A DNA stretch of 6,643 nucleotides from Caulobacteraceae bacterium (GTDB lineage: Bacteria > Pseudomonadota > Alphaproteobacteria > Caulobacterales > Caulobacteraceae). The DNA is taken from contig SDZP01000194.1 in assembly GCA_004144935.1 (NCBI GenBank), forward strand, positions 1-6,643. The letters are read 5' to 3'. This document shows, piece by piece, positions 1 to 5,464 of the stretch; within the stretch, counting starts at the first letter, position 1; each line of letters opens with the position of its first letter. Made by a program: the position numbers and the translations under genes. Under the pieces are notes generated by a model. That model ran no database searches and was not told where the DNA came from. It worked only from the letters and a program-made list of their open reading frames with translations.

Positions 1-1
1 T

Positions 2-124
2 GATGGCGCCGACATGATGCTCGAGGCCGAGGTGGTCGACGGCCGCGCGGCCGCCCCCCTGATCGAAGCCTGGCTGAGCGATCCCAAGGTCGCCTACCTT
101 CACGCCCATTACGCCCGGCTCGGC
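2..124 (+). pseudogene. DUF1203 family protein, C-terminal fragment (inverted relative to its N-terminus)
   Basis: The plus strand, open from the window edge, reads DGADMMLEAEVVDG and then IEAWLSDPKVAYLHAHYARLG. This matches the C-terminal pattern of DUF1203 proteins: an acidic turn, MM, a hydrophobic strand, a helix, then DPxVAYLHAHYAxxG. The family normally continues with a Gly-Cys pair and a short basic tail. Here the reading breaks after the Gly at 122-124, and the frame continues into sequence that is antisense to the N-terminal fragment. The segment lacks its own N-terminus within the window. It is best explained as the middle-to-late part of the same gene, flipped. A second convergent DUF1203 gene is less likely, because both fragments end at the same 12 bases. 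Confidence 0.65.
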
Positions 125-268
125 ATCCTCGAGGGTGATGCGGCAGGGGGCGCTGGCCGGCGCTTCGACCCGCACCCGCAGGACCCCCCGTTCGGCGAGC
201 GCGGCCGCGCCGAGTCCAAACAGCGGGCGGAAGGGTTCGGGGGACAGGCCGGTGACGGTGAAGGGCAT
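113..268 (-). pseudogene. DUF1203 family protein, N-terminal fragment (gene broken by inversion)
   Basis: The minus strand has an ATG at 268 behind a good ribosome binding site (AAGGAG at 281-276, spacing 7). It reads about 52 residues that look like the start of a DUF1203 protein, including the typical segment PCRITLEDAEPG. After codon 52 the frame stays open to the window edge, but the residues (GVMGVKVGDLG and on) no longer resemble the family, which normally continues with a hydrophobic strand such as LLLVNYEH. The expected C-terminal part is instead found on the opposite strand immediately next to this point. DUF1203 has no established function that I know of. The fragment is judged non-functional, but if the inversion can flip back it could be a switchable gene. 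The family call rests on recognition of conserved segments, not on a search. Confidence 0.7.
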
Positions 269-341
269 TGGGGGTCTCCTTGCTGGCCCGTTTTCACCCC
301 GGCGGCGCCTACCCACACTCCGATCCTTGCGGCGCTTTCAT

Positions 342-370
342 TTGCGCCCATCCGGACCGCCCCCTATATC
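342..370 (+). promoter_or_regulatory. weak candidate housekeeping promoter for the ABC-F gene
   Basis: CCTATATC at 363-370 matches the alphaproteobacterial -10 pattern GCTANAWC at 7 of 8 positions. A poor -35 candidate, TTGCGCC, lies at 342-348 with a 14-base spacer. This would give a leader of about 95 bases before the ABC-F start at 472. I saw no convincing attenuator or leader peptide in the rest of the 269-471 gap. The -35 match is weak, so the call is tentative. Confidence 0.25.
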
Positions 371-471
371 CCGCCCCAAGCCGGCAATCGGGCCGCACTG
401 CTTGGAGAGAGCCTTGATCATCGCAACGGACCCCCGTTTCGCCCTCAGCCTCTCCCCTGCCGTGAGCTCCC

Positions 472-2064
472 ATGTCCGCCTTGATCACCCTGGATGCCGT
501 CTCCGCCGCCACCCCTGACGGCCGACCCCTCTTCGACAACCTGACACTCGCCATCGGCCGCGAACGCACCGGCCTGGTCGGGCGCAACGGCGTCGGCAAG
601 ACCACGCTGCTGCGGATGATCGCCGGCGAGGCGCCGCCACGCGCCGGGGCGGTCAGCGTCGACGGCCGCCTGGCCGTCCTGCGCCAGTCCCTGCAGCCGT
701 CGCCGGGGTCAACCCTGGCCGGCCTGCTCGGTGTCGAGACCGCCCTCGCCCGACTCGCACGCATCGAGGCAGGGGAGGGCAGCGAAGCCGACTTCGCCGA
801 CGCCGACTGGACCCTGCCGCCCCGCCTGGAGCTCGCCCTCGCCGAGGTCGGGCTCGATGGCCTGGAACCGGACCGTCCGGCTGCCGCCCTGAGCGGCGGT
901 CAGGCCACCCGCGCCGCCCTGGCCGCCGTGCTTCTCGCCGAGCCCGATGTCATCCTGCTGGACGAGCCGACCAACAACCTCGACACCGAGGCCCGGGCCC
1001 TGGTCACCGACGTCCTGCGGCGCTGGCGCGGCGGCGCCCTGGTGGTCAGCCACGACCGCGCCCTGCTGGAGGCGATGGACCGCATCGTCGAGCTCTCGCC
1101 GCTGGGGGCCAAGGTCTACGGCGGCGGCTACAGCCTCTACGCCGAGCGGAAGGCCGAGGAGGCCGCCGCCGCCGAGCGGGATCTCGCCGTCGCCGCCAGG
1201 GATGCCGGCCGGGTGAAGCGGGAGGCCCAGGCCGCCCGCGAGCGCCAGGAGCAGCGCGACGCCGGCGGCCGCAGGTTCACCGCCAAGGGCAGCGAGCCGA
1301 AGATTCTGCTGGGGGCCCAGAAGCGTCGGGCAGAGGCCACCGCCGGCCGCGTCGACCGCCTGGCCGATCGCAAGCAGGACGAGGCCCGCCAGGCTCTTGA
1401 GGCGGCCGAGGCAAGAGTCGAGCGGACGCGCAGCCTGGCCTTCGACCTCCCGCCCAGCGGCCTGCCCGCCGGCCGCCTCGTGCTCGGGCTGGAGGACGCC
1501 GCCTTCGCCTGGCCGGGCGGAGCGCCGCTGTTCGAGCATATCGATCTTGACATCACCGGGCCGGAACGCATCGCCGTCACCGGACCCAACGGCGGCGGCA
1601 AGACAACCCTGATCCGTCTTGTCGCCGGCCTTATCGAGCCCACCGCCGGAACCATCCGGCGGCCGGTCCCGGCCCTGATGCTCGACCAGCGCACCGACCT
1701 GCTGCGCGACGATGAGACCATTCTCGAGGCCTTCCGCAGGCTCAACCCCACGGCCGAGCGCAACGCCGCCCAGGCCGCCCTGGCCCGCTTCCTGTTCCGC
1801 AACACCGCCGCCGACCAGGGGGTCGGGTCGTTGAGCGGCGGTGAGCGGCTGCGCGCCGCCCTGGCCTGCGTGCTGGCGGGCGATCGGCCGCCGCAGCTGC
1901 TGATCCTCGACGAACCGACCAACCACCTGGATCTCGACAGCCTGAAGGCGGTCGAGCGCGCCCTGGCGGATTACGATGGGGCCCTGCTGGTCGTCAGCCA
2001 TGACGCCGTCTTCCTGGAGGCCATCGGCGTGGGGCGCCGCCTGGTCATCGGCGCGGCAACCTGA
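472..2064 (+). CDS. ABC-F family ATPase (ribosome-associated type, two ABC domains)
   Basis: This is a 530-residue cytoplasmic protein with two ABC nucleotide-binding domains and no membrane segments, the architecture of ABC-F proteins. Domain 1 has Walker A GRNGVGKTT (37-45), signature LSGGQ (140-144), Walker B ending DE (164-165) followed by PTNNLD, and the switch His194. Domain 2 has Walker A GPNGGGKTT (371-379), LSGGE (454-458), DE (480-481) followed by PTNHLD, and His510. Between them, roughly 221-330, lies a charged, Ala/Arg/Glu-rich helical linker. In characterised ABC-F proteins this linker reaches into the ribosomal E site to act on the P-site tRNA. All catalytic residues are intact. 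ABC-F members are translation factors (EttA, Uup type) or antibiotic-resistance proteins acting by target protection. The sequence alone does not say which, so no gene symbol is given. The ATG at 472 gives a normal N-terminus, but the ribosome binding site is weak (GTGAG near 462-466). Confidence 0.9.
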   Translation: MSALITLDAVSAATPDGRPLFDNLTLAIGRERTGLVGRNGVGKTTLLRMIAGEAPPRAGAVSVDGRLAVLRQSLQPSPGSTLAGLLGVETALARLARIEAGEGSEADFADADWTLPPRLELALAEVGLDGLEPDRPAAALSGGQATRAALAAVLLAEPDVILLDEPTNNLDTEARALVTDVLRRWRGGALVVSHDRALLEAMDRIVELSPLGAKVYGGGYSLYAERKAEEAAAAERDLAVAARDAGRVKREAQAARERQEQRDAGGRRFTAKGSEPKILLGAQKRRAEATAGRVDRLADRKQDEARQALEAAEARVERTRSLAFDLPPSGLPAGRLVLGLEDAAFAWPGGAPLFEHIDLDITGPERIAVTGPNGGGKTTLIRLVAGLIEPTAGTIRRPVPALMLDQRTDLLRDDETILEAFRRLNPTAERNAAQAALARFLFRNTAADQGVGSLSGGERLRAALACVLAGDRPPQLLILDEPTNHLDLDSLKAVERALADYDGALLVVSHDAVFLEAIGVGRRLVIGAAT

Positions 2065-2223
2065 CCACAAAGGCCCGGCCCCGATTCAGCCGCTGTTGCA
2101 TGCTCGGATAGTGGTGTTACGGGAGCGGCGGGGGTTTCAGGATTTGTCACAGGCATCCGTGATGGTCGGCCGGGTTGCGGCGCGTCTCGTGCGCGGCGGC
2201 CCGCCCATGTTCGGGGACCGTTG

Positions 2224-2895
2224 ATGAAGACCCTGGCGATCCTGTCCCGCAAGGGTGGCACCGGCAAGACGACCGTTTCGCTGCACCTGGCCATGGGAGC
2301 CTGGCTGGCCGGCAAGGGGGTTCTGCTGGCCGACTGCGACCGCCAGGGCTCGGCCCAGGAGTGGCGGCGCGAGCGGAAGATCGGCGGGCCGGTGGTGTTT
2401 TCGACCAAGACGCCGGCGCTGTTCGCCACCCAGCAGGCCGCCCAGCGGGCCGGCCGTGACCTGATGATCATCGACACCAGCCCGTCCGCCGGCGAGGATC
2501 TGGCCGACGCCGTCCGCTGCGCCGACTACTGCCTGATGGTGCTGCGGCCCAGCTTCCTGGATGTCCGCGCCATCCGCGAGACCGCCGAACTGGTCGCCCG
2601 CTTCGGCAAGCGCGGCGCCTTTGTCATCAACCAGGCCCCGCCGCGCCGGGCCGGCCGCGAGATGGTCTGTGTCGGCGACACGGTGGCCCAGCTGTCCAAC
2701 CTGGGCCGCCCCGTGACACCCATCGGCCTGCGCGCGCGGATCGCCTACCAGTCGGCGGTCGCGGCAGGGCGTTCGGTGCAGGAGATCGCGCCACACAGCG
2801 CCGCCGCCCTGGAGGTCGGCGGGCTGTGGCGCGAGGTCGAGGCGCAGCTGTGGCCGACGGCGGACCAGGTCGCGCCAGGCGGCGCGCGGTCCTAG
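2224..2895 (+). CDS. orphan ParA/Soj-family ATPase
   Basis: The 223-residue protein has a deviant Walker A, KGGTGKTT (10-17), with the signature lysine K10 of the ParA/MinD class. It also has DCDRQGSAQEW (37-47), equivalent to the usual DxDPQGSAxxW, and a Walker B strand ending IIDTSPSAG (82-90). It is short, lacks an N-terminal DNA-binding domain and lacks a MinD-type membrane helix, like the small plasmid and chromosomal ParA proteins that dimerise on ATP and bind DNA non-specifically. No parB or centromere-like repeat is nearby, so its cargo is unknown. It is not an FlhG-like protein despite lying next to flagellar genes. The start was set at ATG 2224, preceded by GGGGA with about 6 bases spacing, rather than the TTG directly in front of it. 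The stop TAG overlaps the stop of the convergent flbY gene. Confidence 0.85.
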   Translation: MKTLAILSRKGGTGKTTVSLHLAMGAWLAGKGVLLADCDRQGSAQEWRRERKIGGPVVFSTKTPALFATQQAAQRAGRDLMIIDTSPSAGEDLADAVRCADYCLMVLRPSFLDVRAIRETAELVARFGKRGAFVINQAPPRRAGREMVCVGDTVAQLSNLGRPVTPIGLRARIAYQSAVAAGRSVQEIAPHSAAALEVGGLWREVEAQLWPTADQVAPGGARS

Positions 2896-3332
2896 GCCGA
2901 GCGGTTCAGGGCGATCGCCCGGCCGTCCGCCGCCAGCGGCGTGGCGCCGGGGCCGTAGCCCGGGCCGGCGCTGCGCTGGTTGACCACCTCCTCGGCGATG
3001 GCCTTGACCAGGCCTTCGGTAACCGTCTTGGCCGCTTCCAGGGCGCGTCCCTGGCGGGCCAGCACCGCATCGAAGCCTTCGGTGGCCCGCATCAGGGCCC
3101 GCCGCTGCTCAAGCGAAGCGCCGGCGATCAGCGCCGGCTGGGCGCGAACCCGCGCCGACTCATGGCGATAAAGGTTGGCCAGCCGCGAGGTCTCTTCCAG
3201 ATGCGCCGCGGCGTCCTGCGGCCGGCGCCGTTCGAACGCCAGGGCCTGGTCGGCGATCAGCCCGGTCAAGCGCTCGGTCAGCATGATAAGTTGGCCGACC
3301 CGGTCGGCGGCGTCGTGGGCGTCAAGCGCCAT
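2892..3332 (-). CDS. flbY: FlbY-like (FlgN-like) flagellar protein
   Basis: This is a 146-residue, mostly alpha-helical, charged protein without signal peptide or membrane segment. Residues about 8-110 have the spaced Leu/Ala pattern of FlgN-like flagellar export chaperones. The C-terminus is a Gly/Pro-containing tail (GYGPGATPL) ending in ALNRSA, a form I associate with FlbY of Caulobacter relatives. FlgN proteins keep hook-associated proteins export-ready. Whether FlbY does the same is inference. It is the last gene of the flgI operon: its ATG lies 11 bases inside the end of flgJ, with AGGAG at 3344-3340, so translational coupling is likely. Its TAG stop overlaps the stop of the convergent parA gene. 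The symbol rests on position and general resemblance; a search with an FlgN/FlbY profile would settle it. Confidence 0.7.
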   Translation of the reverse strand: MALDAHDAADRVGQLIMLTERLTGLIADQALAFERRRPQDAAAHLEETSRLANLYRHESARVRAQPALIAGASLEQRRALMRATEGFDAVLARQGRALEAAKTVTEGLVKAIAEEVVNQRSAGPGYGPGATPLAADGRAIALNRSA

Positions 3333-3645
3333 GGGAAGTCTCCTGCAAACCCTGCATCTTCAGCATTTCACGTTCCACGGTGGCCGACAGGCCGATGCCG
3401 CCGGACTTGGTCACCTGCTTGGCGACCGCGTCGGTGAAGAACGACTTGAACATCTCCTCGCCCTTGCCGCCGCCGAACGGGGCCTCGGTGTCGACGCCCT
3501 TGAACATCTGGGCCAGCATCACCGACAGGAAGCTGGACTCGTAGTTGTCGGCGGCCTGCTTGATCTTCAGGCGCTGGGCGTCGGCCGACGGGGTCTGGCT
3601 CGGCAAGACCGTGACCGGGGCGGCGGTGGGGGCCATGGCGCTCAT
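3322..3645 (-). CDS. flgJ: rod-binding protein, FlgJ N-terminal domain only
   Basis: The protein is 107 residues from the ATG at 3645. Residues about 25-100 match the rod-binding domain of FlgJ: a helix KIKQAADNYESSFLSVMLAQMFKG, a Gly-rich turn (FGGGKGEEMFKSFF) and a final helix LSATVEREMLKM. In enterobacteria FlgJ also has a C-terminal glucosaminidase domain that opens peptidoglycan for the rod. That domain is absent here, as in many alphaproteobacteria, where a separate lytic transglycosylase does the job. The role is as a rod scaffold or cap in the periplasm. Its ATG overlaps the flgI stop by one base (TGATG), and GAGGTG lies 5 bases upstream. A GTG three bases earlier is possible but too close to that site. 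The end overlaps flbY by 11 bases. Confidence 0.87.
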   Translation of the reverse strand: MSAMAPTAAPVTVLPSQTPSADAQRLKIKQAADNYESSFLSVMLAQMFKGVDTEAPFGGGKGEEMFKSFFTDAVAKQVTKSGGIGLSATVEREMLKMQGLQETSHGA

Positions 3646-4760
3646 CACATCACCTCGATGTCGGCTTGCAGGGCCCCGGCCGCCTTGATGGCCTGCAGGA
3701 TGGAGATCATGTCGCGCGGGGTGACCCCCAGGGCGTTAAGGCCGGCGACAAGGCTCGACAGGGAGGCCCCGCTCTTCAGCGTGACCAGCCGGCGGCCCTT
3801 CTCTTCATCGACCGCCACCGCCGAATTCGGCACGACGACGGTCTGGCCGCGGCTGAAGGGGGCCGGCTGGCTGACGCCCGGGCTCTCCTGGACGGAGATG
3901 GTCAGGTTGCCCTGGGCGATGGCGACGGTGCTGATGCGGACGTTGTCGCCCATGACGATGACGCCGGCCACCTCGTCGATGACCACCTTGGCCCCGTAGT
4001 CGGGCTCGACGGTCATGTTCTCGATAGCGGTGACGAAGGGCACGATGCCGGCGCCGATCGGCGGGCGCAGGGTGACGATGGCCGGATTGTCGGCGTTGGC
4101 CGTGCCCGGGTACTTGTCGTTGATGACGTTGGCGATGCGGCGGGCGGTGGTGAAGTCGGGATTGCGCAGGGTCAGGCGGATCTGGCCCATGTTGGCCATC
4201 TGGAAACCCAGCTCCCGCTCGATGATGGCGCCGCCGGCGATGCGGCCCGAGGTCGGGACGCCCTTGGTGATCGCCGAGCCCGAGGCCCCGCCGGCCGAGA
4301 CCGATCCGGTCTGCACCGTCCCCTGCGCCACCGCATAGGCCTGGCCGTCGGCGCCCATCAGGGTGGTGACGATCAGGGTGCCGCCCAGCAGGCTTTTGGC
4401 GTCTCCCATGGAGCTGACGGTCACGTCGATCGGGCTGCCGGCCGCGGCGAACGGCGGCAGTTTGGCGGTGACCATGACCGAGGCGACGTTCTTGGAGTTG
4501 AGGTTGGCGTCGCGGATGTTGATGCCCAGCCGCTCCAGCATCGCTTCCTGGCTCTGCTTGGCCTGGGGCGTGTTGCGCAGGTTGTCGCCGGTGCCGTTGA
4601 GGCCGACGACCAGGCCGTAGCCGACCAGGGCGTTCTCGCGCACGCCCTCGACCTCGACGATGTCCTTGATCCGGGAGGCGGCGAACGCTTCGCCCCCCCA
4701 GACGTTTTGGGACAGGGTCAGGCCAAGTACCAGAAGGACTGCCGACAGAAGACGCTGCAT
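3645..4760 (-). CDS. flgI: flagellar P-ring protein FlgI
   Basis: The 371-residue protein matches FlgI over its full length (family about 365-375). It begins with a Sec signal peptide: positively charged start, hydrophobic core LLSAVLLVLGLTL, and a likely cleavage after AFA at residue 27. The mature start RIKDIVEVEGVRENALVGYGLVVGLNGTGD is typical, as are TLRNPDFTTA in the middle and the C-terminal end LQADIEVM. FlgI subunits form the ring around the rod in the peptidoglycan layer. No cysteine is present, so the stabilising disulfide described for enterobacterial FlgI cannot form. The gene heads an operon with flgJ and flbY and is divergent from fliX. A GGAG lies just upstream of the ATG at 4760, and a sigma-54 promoter lies 36-51 bases upstream. 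Expression in the class III (FlbD and sigma-54) tier is inferred from that promoter. Confidence 0.97.
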   Translation of the reverse strand: MQRLLSAVLLVLGLTLSQNVWGGEAFAASRIKDIVEVEGVRENALVGYGLVVGLNGTGDNLRNTPQAKQSQEAMLERLGINIRDANLNSKNVASVMVTAKLPPFAAAGSPIDVTVSSMGDAKSLLGGTLIVTTLMGADGQAYAVAQGTVQTGSVSAGGASGSAITKGVPTSGRIAGGAIIERELGFQMANMGQIRLTLRNPDFTTARRIANVINDKYPGTANADNPAIVTLRPPIGAGIVPFVTAIENMTVEPDYGAKVVIDEVAGVIVMGDNVRISTVAIAQGNLTISVQESPGVSQPAPFSRGQTVVVPNSAVAVDEEKGRRLVTLKSGASLSSLVAGLNALGVTPRDMISILQAIKAAGALQADIEVM

Positions 4761-4795
4761 GAAACTCCACCCCGCGCACGGACAGGTCAGAGGAG

Positions 4796-4811
4796 TGCCA
4801 GAACCGGGCCA
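4796..4811 (-). promoter_or_regulatory. sigma-54 (-24/-12) promoter of flgI
   Basis: Read on the minus strand, the site is TGGCCCGGTTCTGGCA. Against the sigma-54 consensus TGGCACG-N4-TTGCA it differs at only two fixed positions and keeps the essential GG and GC pairs at the correct spacing. The transcription start would fall near 4785, leaving a leader of about 25 bases that contains the flgI ribosome binding site. This agrees with the known use of sigma-54 for hook-basal-body genes in Caulobacter. Confidence 0.8.
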
Positions 4812-4861
4812 GCAATTTCTTCAACAATTTCAGGGAACACGGCCGGGACAGCAGCGGCTGG

Positions 4862-4876
4862 CGGCAGAATTTGCCC
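4862..4876. promoter_or_regulatory. candidate FlbD binding site (ftr-like palindrome)
   Basis: GGCAGAATTTGCC at 4863-4875 is an imperfect palindrome (five of six base pairs around a central A). It lies about 85 bases upstream of the predicted flgI transcription start. That is the usual enhancer distance for FlbD at sigma-54 promoters, and the GGCA...TGCC arms resemble ftr elements as I remember them. It also sits about 60 bases in front of the fliX start codon, so one site could affect both genes. The consensus was not checked against a database. Confidence 0.55.
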
Positions 4877-4880
4877 GGCA

Positions 4881-4888
4881 TTAACCAT
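4881..4888 (+). promoter_or_regulatory. candidate CtrA half-site upstream of fliX
   Basis: TTAACCAT matches the TTAACC half of the CtrA box (TTAA-N7-TTAAC). The full two-part box is not present: the bases at the matching distance read GCAA. It is 49 bases upstream of the fliX ATG, around a likely -35 region, which fits fliX as an early, CtrA-dependent flagellar gene. The AT-rich TTAA stands out in this GC-rich background. Confidence 0.5.
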
Positions 4889-4936
4889 ACCGCAAGCGGT
4901 GGGCCCGAGACTCGGTCCTCAAGTTCGGGGAACCTC

Positions 4937-5371
4937 ATGAAGGTCGGCAGATCCAGTGGAACGACAGGGGCGGGCGGTCCGTCGGGCGCGCGCGCTCCGG
5001 CCGGTGGTTCCGCCTTCAACCTGCCAGCGGCCGGCGCCGCCGGATCGGCCGCGCCGGCGGCCCGGGCGGCCGGCGTCACCGGGGTCGCCTCGCTGGACGC
5101 CCTGCTGGCCCTGCAGCAGGCCGACGGCCCCCTTGAGCGCCGCCGCAAGGCCGTCGGCCGGGCCGGCAGGATTCTCGATGTGCTGGACGATCTGAAGCTG
5201 GCGGTCATCGATGGCGAGGTTTCCGGCGCTCATCTCGAACGTTTGATGCGCGCTGTTCGCGACCAGCGCGAAAATACCGAAAACCCCGGCCTGGAAGGGG
5301 TTCTGGACGAGATCGAGATGCGGGCCTCGGTGGAGCTGGCCAAGCTCCAACGCGCGAAAATTGCGGCATGA
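4937..5371 (+). CDS. fliX: flagellar assembly regulator FliX
   Basis: The 144-residue protein has a Gly/Ala/Pro-rich, low-complexity N-terminus (about 1-50) and a conserved helical C-terminal part (about 51-144). The latter contains SLDALLALQ, RRRKAVGRAGRILDVLDDLKLAVIDG and LERLMRAV, the pattern of FliX from Caulobacter and relatives. FliX couples completion of the early flagellar basal body to later gene expression by binding and controlling FlbD, the activator of sigma-54 flagellar promoters. It is reported as membrane-associated, although no membrane helix is visible here. The start was placed at ATG 4937 because family members begin MKV and a GGGGAA lies just upstream; upstream in-frame starts would add sequence overlapping the control region. 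It is divergent from flgI, a likely target. No terminator is evident between it and dksA. Confidence 0.9.
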   Translation: MKVGRSSGTTGAGGPSGARAPAGGSAFNLPAAGAAGSAAPAARAAGVTGVASLDALLALQQADGPLERRRKAVGRAGRILDVLDDLKLAVIDGEVSGAHLERLMRAVRDQRENTENPGLEGVLDEIEMRASVELAKLQRAKIAA

Positions 5372-5394
5372 ACGCACGCCAAACACGACGTTCA

Positions 5395-5422
5395 TTGTGT
5401 GCGTTACCCGTTTTGCTATAAG
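5395..5422 (+). promoter_or_regulatory. candidate housekeeping promoter of dksA
   Basis: GCTATAAG at 5415-5422 closely matches the Caulobacter-type -10 element GCTANAWC. TTGTGTG at 5395-5401 is a partial -35 (TTGACGS) with a 13-base spacer, within the usual range. Transcription would start near 5428, in or just before the inverted repeat described next, giving dksA a transcript of its own separate from fliX. Confidence 0.55.
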
Positions 5423-5423
5423 G

Positions 5424-5444
5424 CCCCGCTCGCTGTGAGCGGGG
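5424..5444. repeat. perfect 8-bp inverted repeat in front of dksA
   Basis: CCCCGCTC (5424-5431) and GAGCGGGG (5437-5444) are separated by the five bases GCTGT. No T-run follows, so this is not a standard terminator for fliX. It overlaps the predicted dksA transcription start. It could therefore be an operator-like palindrome, a 5'-end hairpin if transcription starts at or before 5424, or a weak attenuator. The dksA ribosome binding site (GAGG, 5456-5459) lies 12 bases beyond it. Confidence 0.6.
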
Positions 5445-5464
5445 TAGTGGGGCGTGAGGCGTCA

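Noticed and set aside
14..484. Plus-strand open frame of about 156 codons at the left edge taken as one gene
   Set aside because: Only its first part (to about 124) resembles a protein family. The rest is antisense to the DUF1203 N-terminus and then non-coding, with Pro/Arg-rich residues running past the ABC-F start.
709..2070. Long open frame on the minus strand (about 450 codons) opposite the ABC-F gene
   Set aside because: It is antisense to a gene with all ABC motifs, and its translation is low-complexity Gly/Ala/Gln/Val without a recognisable domain. Such frames are common in GC-rich DNA.
2065..2220. Promoter or terminator between the ABC-F gene and parA
   Set aside because: TTGCAT (near 2097) has no matching -10 element at a proper distance, and no stable hairpin with a T-run follows the ABC-F stop. 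Nothing in this gap could be supported.
2221..2223. TTG as start codon of parA
   Set aside because: An ATG follows directly, has a better distance to GGGGA, and gives the usual N-terminus of the family.
3646..3648. GTG as start codon of flgJ
   Set aside because: It would lie only 2 bases from the ribosome binding site; the ATG at 3645 has 5 bases spacing and the common TGATG overlap.
4795..4800. TGGCAC on the minus strand as the -24 element of flgI
   Set aside because: The hexamer fits, but at the -12 position the required GC is missing (AC is found). The element one step upstream (4796-4811) has both GG and GC at the right spacing.
3666..4940. Long plus-strand open frame opposite flgI, and a long minus-strand frame at 3805-5208 spanning flgI and fliX
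   Set aside because: Both are shadows of flgI and fliX, with Arg/His/Gly/Asp-rich composition and no family resemblance.
5424..5444. Inverted repeat before dksA as the terminator of fliX
   Set aside because: No T-run follows it, and it lies downstream of a good -10 element for dksA.
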